Source: JACRBK01 sp964427955 (GTDB lineage: Bacteria; Chloroflexota; Anaerolineae; Aggregatilineales; Aggregatilineaceae). From it: DNA of 18,495 nt. The notes beneath the pieces are model-generated. The model worked only from the letters and a program-made list of their open reading frames with translations. It made no database searches and had not been told where the DNA came from. Every line of letters begins with the position of its first letter. The first letter of the stretch is position 1. Both the position numbers and the translations under genes were made by a program. The stretch is taken from positions 1-18,495 of the forward strand of contig CAYRWY010000062.1 of assembly GCA_964427955.1 (NCBI GenBank), read 5' to 3'. This document shows, piece after piece, positions 1 through 6,864 of this stretch.

Positions 1-140
1 GGTCGCAAATTTTGTCAGGATGTCCTTCGGTGACCGATTCGGACGTGAAAAAGAATTGGGGGGAGGACACGAAAGTAATGCTAGAATTGTGATTCACAGT
101 AGCTCCTTCTGACCGCTTGTTAACCCGGTGAGTCCAGAGG

Positions 141-177
141 AAAACAAAACCCCCTGAGCTAACACTCTACCAGGGGG
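141..177 (-). terminator. Intrinsic terminator, minus strand, no gene in front of it
   Basis: A perfect 7-bp stem CCCCCTG (150-156) / CAGGGGG (171-177) encloses a 14-nt loop. Read on the minus strand it is followed at once by a T tract (TTTTGTTTT, 149-141), the classical Rho-independent form. On the plus strand the hairpin is followed by CATTATCTC, which is not a U tract, so it should stop leftward transcription only. No minus-strand gene is recognised between 178 and the kinase at 575. Confidence 0.7.
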
Positions 178-569
178 CATTATCTCACACCGAAAACCTC
201 ACAATGCAGGTGCATGAGGGTGGTGGATAACGCTCTCATCTTCCAGAAAACCTGACGGAATTGGCACCATTCTCGATCCTATCGTCATGTCCCGGATAAG
301 ATCGAGCGGTTGCCGCGGCTTCATGGGGCCGGTCCCTCTGCCGCTCTGGATAAGAGTGTTTCCAGGTATTGGATTGATTGTGAGGAAATCATAACACTGC
401 CGGGGAATACATGCAAGATGTACCGCTCAAATTGGACGTCTATCTCGCAAGGTGAGAGCTTGGTTAAGAAGTTCCATTTTAGGAAATCGAGTAGTACAAT
501 AATTACAAGCCACATGGCTTAGATAAAGTAGGCAATGAGACTTTGTTAGCATAATCGGTAATAGCTAAT

Positions 570-574
570 AAGGA
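570..574 (+). promoter_or_regulatory. Ribosome binding site AAGGA that questions the kinase start
   Basis: AAGGA ends directly before the ATG at 575, leaving no spacer, but lies 9 nt before the in-frame GTG at 584. Normal Shine-Dalgarno spacing therefore favours GTG 584, which would shorten the kinase by three residues. Confidence 0.5.
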
Positions 575-3445
575 ATGTCCGCCGTGGACAGCCTATACCG
601 TCTCTATGATGCTATAGAGGACATGGTATTGGTGGTGGATCGGGCTACCTTTCAGATCCTCCATGCCAATCAAGCGGCTCGAAATACCACGGGCGACGCT
701 CTGGCCCGCTTGCGTGCAATGACCCTCCCTGCGCTTTTTCCGGAATTGGATCACGCGCGGCTCGATCACGACCTGGCGCGGCTGGCCACGCAGCCGCAGA
801 TCCGGTACGAAGAACTGCTTCGGTTGGACGATGGCTCCTCCACTTTGTGTGAAGTGCGCCTCAACCTGGGCCAGATCGGTGGCGAAGAACGCCTGATTTG
901 TGTGGTATTGAATCTCTCGAATCAACAGACCGTCGAATGGAAGCTGCAAGGCAGCCGGATCCTGTACCGCTCTCTGATGGACGCGGTGCCCGACCTGCTG
1001 TTCCGCATCCGGCGCGATGGAACTTACCTGGATTACAAGGTGCCTGCACACCTGGGACTGCCGGTCCCGGAACCCCGGAACATCCTGGGTAAGAAGATCG
1101 CCGAAGTGGTACCGGAATACGTGGCCGAGTTGGCGATGCCAGCCATCGAGCGTGTGGCCCGCGACGGCAAGATTGAGACCATCGAATACTCGATCCAGGA
1201 ACCCGACGGGCAGCACCACTATGAAGCGCGTTTCGTCCCCAGCGCCGACCAGGAAGTTATTGCGGTCGTGCGGGACATTACCCGCTACAAGCGGACTGAA
1301 GCGGATCTCCGTGCCAGCGAAGAAATGATGCGCGCCCTGTTGAATGCTTCTGGAGATGTGGCGATCCTGGCGACCATTGACGGGATCATTCTGGCGACTA
1401 ACGAACCGACCGCCCGGCGATTTGGCAAGCGTGTTGAAGAACTGATCGGCTCCAATGTTTTCGATTACCTGTCGCCCGATGTCGCGGCGGCGAGGCGGGA
1501 GATCGGCGAACGCATCCGGCAAACCGGTGAAGACCAGGTGTTTGAGGACACCAGCCGGGGGACCCATTTCGTCAATCATGTTTTTCCCTTCTTTGACACC
1601 AATCACCAGGTCTACCGGTTGGCGGTTTTTGCCCGCGATGTGACGGAGGAAAGGCGGACTCAGGGCATTTTGAAGCGGCAGCGTTTGCTGCTCGAGGGAG
1701 TGGCCGCCGCGACGAATCGCCTGCTCGCCAATCTTGATTACCAATCGGCTATCGACGAGGCTCTGCGTATTTTGGTCAAAGCGACTGAGGTTAATCAGGT
1801 GGCGATCTACGAGTGCCGCCTGAATTCACCTCCTCACATCATAGAAACCGATGTCCAGTTGGAGCGGACGCCCTGCTGGCAGCAGTTCGGAGCGGTAGGG
1901 TCCGTTGAGCCGCCCGCAGCGTGGGAGGCGGTTGAACTGGGTGAACTGGTGGAGCACTTGTCGAGCGGAGAAGTGGTGCTGAATCCCTTCTCAACGTCTG
2001 AAAGGACTGGTTTCCCAGGTGCCGAACACCCGGACCTGCACGCCTTCTTGCTGGTCCCGATCTTCGTCAGCGGCGATCTGTGGGGAGGAATCAGCTTCGA
2101 CGACCGTCACATCCACCGGGAGTGGTCCGAGGAAGAGATCAACATTCTGCGCATGATGGCGGCCAGTATCGGCGCGGCTATCGAACGCCAGCGTACTGAA
2201 ACCCGCTTGAGACAAGAACGTCAGATGGCCGAAACCCTGCGGGAAGTGGGCACGGTGTTGACGTCCACCCTGAAGCTTGACGAGGTGCTTGGGCGTTTGC
2301 TGGAGCAGGTCAAGCGGGTGATCCCCTACGACGCCGCCAACGTGATGCTGATTGAGAATGGTGTTACACGCGCGGTGCGGGCGGTTGGCTATGAGCAGTT
2401 TGGGCTTTCCCCTCAGAAGGTCGAAGTGATTACCTTCGACCTGGCCAAAGCTGCGACGCTGCAAAAAATGATCCGGACGCGTGCTCCCGCGTTTTCGTCC
2501 GATACGCTGGCGGATGAGGAATGGACGCCAATTCCCGGCACCGAATGGTTGCGTTCCTGGATGGGATCTCCGATCATCGTGCGTGGCGAAGTGGTGGGGA
2601 TGTTTTCGCTGGATTCGGCCCAGAAAGACTTCTATGGTCCCGAACACCTGGCCATGATTGCTCCGTTTGCCCGGCAAGCTGCTATCGCCGTGGAGAATGC
2701 CAAGTTGTTCGCCGACGTGGAGGAGCTTGAGCGGGTAAAATCCCAGATGATCCGCATTGCCTCGCATGATCTGCGGAGTCCGTTGGCGCGCATCCAGTTG
2801 GTTGTGCGTTACCTGGAGAACCAGCTCAATTCGCTGACCACCTCGCCGTCACCGGAGCTGCGCTTGTTCTCAGATCAGGTCGAGTCCCTGAATACCATTC
2901 GGGACTCGGCGCGCGAGATGGAGCAGATCATTTCGGATATTCTGTCCCTGGAACGGATTGAAACGAGCATCCACACGTCCGAGCCGCTGCACTGGGGCGA
3001 AATGGTCGAACACTGTGTTGAAACCCTCTGCAACGACCTGAAAGCGAAAAATCATCACCTGAAAATCGACTGCGCGCCTGATCTGCCTGCGGTGCGGGGC
3101 ATTGCTGCCCAACTGGAGCACGCCGTCCTGAATCTGATCAACAATGCGATCAAATACACCCCGGCGGGCGGCGAGATCGAGGTGCGTGTCTATCCCAAAA
3201 TGTATGGAGACCGCTTGACGATAGCCTTTGAAGTCCAGGATAACGGCATCGGTATTCCTGCCGATCAGCAGGCTCTGTTGTTTGAACCGTTCTATCGCGC
3301 CCGCCAGGCGGGCACCGAGCACATTCCTGGCGCAGGGATGGGACTGTCTGTGGTCAAGGTGGCGGTGGAATACCACAAAGGGCGTGTGTATGTCGACAGC
3401 GCCCCAGGCGAAGGAAGTCTGTTTGGTTTTTGGATACCCGTGTGA
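575..3445 (+). CDS. Soluble hybrid-sensor histidine kinase (3 PAS, 2 GAF, HisKA, HATPase)
   Basis: A 956-residue sensor histidine kinase that should autophosphorylate a His and pass the phosphate to an unlinked response regulator. Order: PAS-like domains at about 1-120, 125-240 and 245-365 (the second and third end in 'VVRDITRYK' and 'FARDVTEER'), GAF domains at about 380-550 and 570-720, HisKA with H731 in 'SHDLRSPLAR', N box from N853 (NLINNAIKYTP), D box DNGIGIP (889-895), F box FEPFYRA and G2 box GAGMG (919-923). All catalytic boxes are intact. No membrane segment or signal peptide is visible, so it acts in the cytosol. No regulator gene adjoins it. The ATG at 575 sits right against its AAGGA (570-574); the in-frame GTG at 584 has better spacing (9 nt) and may be the true start. 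An in-frame stop at 569-571 excludes an earlier one. It converges on the next gene with a 5-bp gap. Confidence 0.93.
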   Translation: MSAVDSLYRLYDAIEDMVLVVDRATFQILHANQAARNTTGDALARLRAMTLPALFPELDHARLDHDLARLATQPQIRYEELLRLDDGSSTLCEVRLNLGQIGGEERLICVVLNLSNQQTVEWKLQGSRILYRSLMDAVPDLLFRIRRDGTYLDYKVPAHLGLPVPEPRNILGKKIAEVVPEYVAELAMPAIERVARDGKIETIEYSIQEPDGQHHYEARFVPSADQEVIAVVRDITRYKRTEADLRASEEMMRALLNASGDVAILATIDGIILATNEPTARRFGKRVEELIGSNVFDYLSPDVAAARREIGERIRQTGEDQVFEDTSRGTHFVNHVFPFFDTNHQVYRLAVFARDVTEERRTQGILKRQRLLLEGVAAATNRLLANLDYQSAIDEALRILVKATEVNQVAIYECRLNSPPHIIETDVQLERTPCWQQFGAVGSVEPPAAWEAVELGELVEHLSSGEVVLNPFSTSERTGFPGAEHPDLHAFLLVPIFVSGDLWGGISFDDRHIHREWSEEEINILRMMAASIGAAIERQRTETRLRQERQMAETLREVGTVLTSTLKLDEVLGRLLEQVKRVIPYDAANVMLIENGVTRAVRAVGYEQFGLSPQKVEVITFDLAKAATLQKMIRTRAPAFSSDTLADEEWTPIPGTEWLRSWMGSPIIVRGEVVGMFSLDSAQKDFYGPEHLAMIAPFARQAAIAVENAKLFADVEELERVKSQMIRIASHDLRSPLARIQLVVRYLENQLNSLTTSPSPELRLFSDQVESLNTIRDSAREMEQIISDILSLERIETSIHTSEPLHWGEMVEHCVETLCNDLKAKNHHLKIDCAPDLPAVRGIAAQLEHAVLNLINNAIKYTPAGGEIEVRVYPKMYGDRLTIAFEVQDNGIGIPADQQALLFEPFYRARQAGTEHIPGAGMGLSVVKVAVEYHKGRVYVDSAPGEGSLFGFWIPV

Positions 3446-3450
3446 CGGTT

Positions 3451-3834
3451 TCAGGACTCGGGAGCCTGATCCTCGGTCTTCTTCTCCAGCAGTACATCCA
3501 GAGTATCGAAGGCATGGCGCAGGTGGGGGATCACGATCGATCCGCCGACGATCAACCCCACGTTGAAGACCTCGATCAATTCTTCTTCCGTTGCCCCCAT
3601 CTGGACGCATTGAATCAAGTGGTAGTCGATACAGTCGTTGCAGCGCAGGACTATCGAAGCGACCAGCCCCAGCATCTCTTTGGTCTTGGCGTCCAGGGCG
3701 CCCGGACGGTAGGCGGCTTCGTCCAGGCCAAAGAAGCGTTTCAGACCCAGGTGTTCGGAGTCGAGGATGCGGGCGTTCTGGCGTTGCCGTTCGCGGATGA
3801 ACCGCTCCAGCCGTTCGCGTCGTTCGTCGGTCAT
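3451..3834 (-). CDS. Carboxymuconolactone decarboxylase / AhpD-like CxxC protein
   Basis: A 127-residue all-alpha protein of the CMD/AhpD-like family. The hallmark is 'RCNDCIDYHL', with C65, C68 and H72 forming CxxCxxxH, the redox centre used by AhpD-type peroxidase partners; C76 is a further cysteine. True decarboxylases lack this CxxC, so a thiol-redox or peroxide-related role is more likely; the substrate is unknown. No signal peptide, so cytosolic. It is the last gene of the minus-strand cluster, 5 bp after the MoaD-like gene. The ATG at 3834 has a G-rich ribosome site inside the last codons of that gene, about 9 nt upstream, suggesting coupled translation. Its stop lies 5 bp from the stop of the convergent kinase. 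Confidence 0.85.
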   Translation of the reverse strand: MTDERRERLERFIRERQRQNARILDSEHLGLKRFFGLDEAAYRPGALDAKTKEMLGLVASIVLRCNDCIDYHLIQCVQMGATEEELIEVFNVGLIVGGSIVIPHLRHAFDTLDVLLEKKTEDQAPES

Positions 3835-3839
3835 GATGG

Positions 3840-4085
3840 CTAGCCCCCTGCGATGTAAGGAAAGATGGATACGTGGTCGCCCGGCTTGAGCCGGACGTCC
3901 ATTTCGGCGTGGGTCTGGTTGACGGCAAAATGCCAGGATGACTCGTGCCCGCTCAGGGCGGGGTACTGCGCGACGAGCATCTGCACGATGTCGTCCAGCC
4001 GAGATCCCTCCGGGACGTCCAGGTGACGCTGGCTGACGCCCACGGTCTCACGCATACTCGCGAAAAAACGAACCGTGATCTGCAT
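3840..4085 (-). CDS. moaD: MoaD/ThiS-family sulfur-carrier protein
   Basis: An 81-residue beta-grasp protein ending in the di-glycine tail '...FPYIAGG' that an E1-like enzyme adenylates and turns into a thiocarboxylate. The start 'MQITVRFFASMRETVG' is typical of MoaD, the small subunit of molybdopterin synthase. No moaE, moaB or E1-like moeB/thiF gene lies in the window, so the role in molybdenum cofactor synthesis comes from family likeness alone; another sulfur-transfer job is possible. The gene lies 5 bp after rlmN and 5 bp before the CxxC protein, so the three are almost surely cotranscribed. The ribosome site before ATG 4085 is weak, which fits coupling to rlmN. Confidence 0.83.
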   Translation of the reverse strand: MQITVRFFASMRETVGVSQRHLDVPEGSRLDDIVQMLVAQYPALSGHESSWHFAVNQTHAEMDVRLKPGDHVSIFPYIAGG

Positions 4086-4090
4086 ACGCG

Positions 4091-5155
4091 TTACTCGCTG
4101 GTCTGGTTCTTCTTTTTGAGTACGTCGGCTTTGAGCTGGCCGCAGCCCGCCTGGATGTCGATGCCGCGCCGGACCCGCACGGTGCTGCCGATGTGATAGG
4201 CTTCGAGGACGGCCTGAAAGCTGTTCACGCGCGCCGGATCGGAGGGCTGTCCCCCATAACCGATCGTGGGGTTGAGCGGGATCAGGTTGACGTGACTCTT
4301 GACGCCCTGGAGCAGCCGTCCCAGCTTCTCCGCCTGTTCCACCGTGTCATTCTCGCCCGCGATCAAGGCCCACTCGAAGGTGACCCGCCGTCCGGTCTGG
4401 TCGATGTAGTAGCGCACGGCGTCCATCAGGGCGGCCAGCGGCCAACGCTTGTTGACCGGCAGCAGTTTGTCACGTTCCGGATCGGTGGCCGCGTGCAGGC
4501 TGATCGCCAGCCCGACCTGAAGTTTTTCGTCGGCGAAACGTTTGATGCCCGGCACCAGTCCCACTGTGCTCAGGGTGATGTGGCGCTGCCCGATATTCAG
4601 CGCGTTTTCGTCATTCAGCCGGGCGATGGCCTCCAGCGTCGCGTCGTAATTGTGGAGCGGCTCGCCCATGCCCATCAGGACGACGTTACTCAGGCGCTCG
4701 TTTTCGGCCTCAAGCTGGCGCGCGAAGTAGACCGCCTGCTCGACAATCTCCCCCGCCGTCAGGTGACGGGCGAAGCCCATCTGTCCCGTGGCGCAAAACA
4801 CACAGCCCATCGCGCAGCCCGCCTGGGTGCTGATGCAGGCCGTGCGCCGGATGCCGTCATATTCCATCAACACGCTTTCGATCCACTGGCCGTCGGGAAG
4901 CTGCCAGAGGCGTTTGGTCGTCCAGCCATCCGCAGACTGGGGGGTGGAAACCGCTTCCAGGGTGCTGAGGCGAAATTCGGCGTCGAGACGCTCCCGCAGC
5001 GGCTGGGGCAGGTTGGTCATTGCGTCGAAGCGGGTGACTTTGTGCGTGTAGACCCACTCCCAGACCTGGCGGGCGCGGTAAGCGGGCTGTTCCCACGCTT
5101 TCAGCGCCGTGGTCAACTGGTCGAGCGAAACCTCAAAGATCGACTTCTTCTGCAA
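4091..5155 (-). CDS. rlmN: Dual-specificity 23S rRNA/tRNA adenine-C2 methyltransferase RlmN
   Basis: A 354-residue radical SAM methylase that makes 2-methyladenosine in 23S rRNA and in some tRNAs. The [4Fe-4S] cluster cysteines are C114, C118 and C121 in 'GCAMGCVFCATGQMGF'. Upstream C107 keeps the 7-residue spacing seen in E. coli RlmN, and C338 in 'GIDIQAGCGQL' matches the catalytic methyl-carrying cysteine. Also seen: GMGEPLHNY and the C-terminal arginine-rich segment. The start is TTG at 5155: AGAAGGG lies about 6 nt upstream, and the conserved N-terminal 'ARQVWEWVY' (about 29-37) rules out the next in-frame Met (residue 46). It follows the secreted pseudo-peptidase gene by 12 bp. Confidence 0.95.
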   Translation of the reverse strand: MQKKSIFEVSLDQLTTALKAWEQPAYRARQVWEWVYTHKVTRFDAMTNLPQPLRERLDAEFRLSTLEAVSTPQSADGWTTKRLWQLPDGQWIESVLMEYDGIRRTACISTQAGCAMGCVFCATGQMGFARHLTAGEIVEQAVYFARQLEAENERLSNVVLMGMGEPLHNYDATLEAIARLNDENALNIGQRHITLSTVGLVPGIKRFADEKLQVGLAISLHAATDPERDKLLPVNKRWPLAALMDAVRYYIDQTGRRVTFEWALIAGENDTVEQAEKLGRLLQGVKSHVNLIPLNPTIGYGGQPSDPARVNSFQAVLEAYHIGSTVRVRRGIDIQAGCGQLKADVLKKKNQTSE

Positions 5156-5167
5156 ATTGAACCCTTC

Positions 5168-6760
5168 TTATCTCCGTCGCCGAAGTGTGACGATGATGAG
5201 CACGATGATCAAGACGGCTGCCGCCGCCACCAGGGCGATGAACCCGCCCAGCTTGACATTGCCGTCGTCGCTCTCGGAACTGCCGGAGTCGGCAGGCAGG
5301 CGTGGACGGGCGGTGGGCAGGCTGCCTGGCGGCAGCGGCGTGTTGGTGACCGTAAGCATTCGCGTGGGCGTCAGGCGCTGCACAACCACGGTCGGCGGCT
5401 GATCGCCCTTGAACGTCGAAGTGGGGGTGATAGTGACCGTGGGCGTGTTCGACGGGGTCCGGGTCGGCGGAATAGGCGTGATCGTAGCGGTCGCGGTGGG
5501 CGTGGGTGTGGGCGCGCTGTAGGGGGTCCACCCGACAGCATTGCGGGCTGCATCCGTGAACAGCCACGTATTCCAGGCCCCCCACAGTCCCTGCTGGTCG
5601 CTGCCGGTCAGCGCCGCCAGGGCTTCATCGAAGCTGTCCGTAATGTTGTTGGCGAGCGCGAAAGGGGCATCCGCCCCGTAACGGTCCGCCAGGAACAGCG
5701 CCAGGAGATAACTCTCGGATTCCCACAGCGTTTGGGCCCGGAAATCAGCCGTCTCGACCAGGGGCGCCGCCAGAATGGACAGGCCGAGCAGCGAATCGGT
5801 ACGGGCGGCGTCGCGGGTGACCTCGAGGGCCGCCATCCCCGGATGCAGCCGGTAGAGAGCCGCCAATCCTTCCAGGAACCAGGCAGGTACCGGCGCGTTT
5901 TTCCAGTAGGATGGATAGATGTTGTATGCCATCTGGTGAATCAGCGTATCCTGCAATTCGGAATAGCCGAAAGTGGATCGCTGTAGGAACTGGACGCCCC
6001 CATTAGCGTACGTCTGCCGAAATGCCTCCACCGAACAGGGATACTCGGTCTGATCGTCGGAAGAGATCACCACCTGGATGCGGCTGTTGGTGGTTTCGTC
6101 CACTCGTTCATTGCATAACGGGGTGTTGGGATCGTAGATGGCGAATTGCAGGGTAGGGAAAAGCTGGGTGCGCTGGCTCATCAGCCCATACGCGGCCAGA
6201 ATTTCATAGCGGATGGTGTCTCCGGCCAGGTGCTCGTTCAACCAATGCAGCACCACCGGCGGATCGCCCGCGCTCTCCCAGGGACCGTGCGCCTGGTCTT
6301 CGTACTCGAACTCGCTGTCCGCGGTCGAAAGAACACCGTCCTTGCCCTGGACGTCCCAGCGGACCTTGACGGTTTCGAACGGAACCAGACCGGTGGTGGT
6401 GGACAGGTCTAGTTCATACAGGTATTGGTTGACGATGCCCGCGTTGTCGAGCAGATTGTCTTGCACGTCCAGCGGGATGGTAGCGGTGAAGCCGCTCTCC
6501 TGCTGCATGTGCAGGGTGATGCTCTCGGTGTCATCCTGGCCCAGATTCATCGCGACCACAAAGCGAATCACCGCCGGAAAGACGATGTCCTGCCGGACGC
6601 CGAAGATGACGCCCGTATCCGGCGTCGGGGTGAACGTGGCCGTTTCGCCGCCGTCCTGCGCGTGACTCATCCCTGGCAGCCCCAGCGCCAACAGCGCCGC
6701 GCCCAGGGCCAGGACGAACAAACTGCTGGCGGCCCGCCGTCCAAAGTGACCCTGCATCAT
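5168..6760 (-). CDS. Secreted, C-terminally membrane-anchored peptidase-MA-like protein with degenerate active site
   Basis: About 530 residues from ATG 6760 (or 529 from the adjacent ATG 6757). Signal peptide 1-34 (hydrophobic core 'LFVLALGAALLALGL', likely cut after SHA). An N-terminal Ig-like region carries 'EFEYEDQAHGPW', matched by 'AEYEDAGHQW' in the neighbour at 6865-8178. A gluzincin-like region follows, but the HExxH site reads H275-Q-M-A-Y279, so the catalytic Glu and second His ligand are lost while E297 in 'WFLEG' is kept. Then come a Thr/Pro-rich linker, an acidic stretch, and a C-terminal membrane helix with an RRRR stop-transfer tail. It is probably a cell-surface pseudo-enzyme. 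An upstream in-frame start at 6823 overlaps a good promoter and lies against a terminator, so it was not chosen. First gene of the rlmN cluster. Confidence 0.85.
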   Translation of the reverse strand: MMQGHFGRRAASSLFVLALGAALLALGLPGMSHAQDGGETATFTPTPDTGVIFGVRQDIVFPAVIRFVVAMNLGQDDTESITLHMQQESGFTATIPLDVQDNLLDNAGIVNQYLYELDLSTTTGLVPFETVKVRWDVQGKDGVLSTADSEFEYEDQAHGPWESAGDPPVVLHWLNEHLAGDTIRYEILAAYGLMSQRTQLFPTLQFAIYDPNTPLCNERVDETTNSRIQVVISSDDQTEYPCSVEAFRQTYANGGVQFLQRSTFGYSELQDTLIHQMAYNIYPSYWKNAPVPAWFLEGLAALYRLHPGMAALEVTRDAARTDSLLGLSILAAPLVETADFRAQTLWESESYLLALFLADRYGADAPFALANNITDSFDEALAALTGSDQQGLWGAWNTWLFTDAARNAVGWTPYSAPTPTPTATATITPIPPTRTPSNTPTVTITPTSTFKGDQPPTVVVQRLTPTRMLTVTNTPLPPGSLPTARPRLPADSGSSESDDGNVKLGGFIALVAAAAVLIIVLIIVTLRRRR

Positions 6761-6794
6761 AGTTTCCCCGTAGCCTTGGGTTGACGATACCTGT

Positions 6795-6823
6795 ATCCTA
6801 ACATCAGATCGCGTTTGTGTCAT
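6795..6823 (-). promoter_or_regulatory. Sigma-70-like promoter for the pseudo-peptidase/rlmN cluster
   Basis: On the minus strand ATGACA (6823-6818, 5 of 6 to TTGACA) is followed by a 17-nt spacer and TAGGAT (6800-6795, 4 of 6 to TATAAT). It begins just beyond the terminator of the upstream gene and ends about 35 nt before the ATG pair at 6760/6757, so it should drive the pseudo-peptidase-rlmN-moaD-CMD cluster. Inferred from matches only; promoter consensus in this phylum is poorly known. Confidence 0.5.
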
Positions 6824-6862
6824 CTCCGAAAGAAGAACCCTGGCGGGTCAGGCCAGGGTTCT
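6824..6862 (-). terminator. Intrinsic terminator after the HExxH secreted protein gene
   Basis: A perfect 11-bp stem AGAACCCTGGC (6834-6844) / GCCAGGGTTCT (6852-6862) with a 7-nt loop starts 2 bp after the stop at 6865. On the minus strand it runs into TTCTTCTTTC, a pyrimidine-rich tail. It separates the two paralogous secreted-protein genes into different transcripts. Confidence 0.8.
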
Positions 6863-6864
6863 GT

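Larger units (their letters stand above)
1..574. other. Gene-poor, AT-richer leader region
   Basis: No convincing protein gene was found here. The region is visibly richer in A/T than the coding DNA to its right. Two overlapping opposite-strand open frames (about 310-522 + and 321-515 -) have poor start contexts and no recognisable family. What can be supported is a strong minus-strand hairpin terminator at 141-177 and an 11-base near-repeat, GAAAACCTCAC at 192-202 and GAAAACCTGAC at 246-256. The stretch must also carry the promoter of the kinase gene at 575, but no clear -35/-10 pair with good spacing could be fixed. Confidence 0.6.

Noticed and set aside
310..522. 70-codon plus-strand frame and 64-codon minus-strand frame (321-515) in the leader region
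   Set aside because: They overlap each other on opposite strands, one starts with TTG and neither has a good ribosome site or recognisable family.
543..571. TTGTTA-17-TAATAA as the promoter of the kinase gene
   Set aside because: The -10 would overlap the ribosome site and place the transcript start inside the coding region; possible only for a leaderless message, which the AAGGA argues against.
593..1744. 383-codon minus-strand frame under the kinase gene
   Set aside because: Antisense shadow of a clear PAS-domain coding region; no start signals and low-complexity composition.
4193..5986. 597-codon plus-strand frame across rlmN and the pseudo-peptidase gene
   Set aside because: Spans two well-supported minus-strand genes and their junction; product is rich in R/G/Q and matches no family, typical of a GC-rich shadow.
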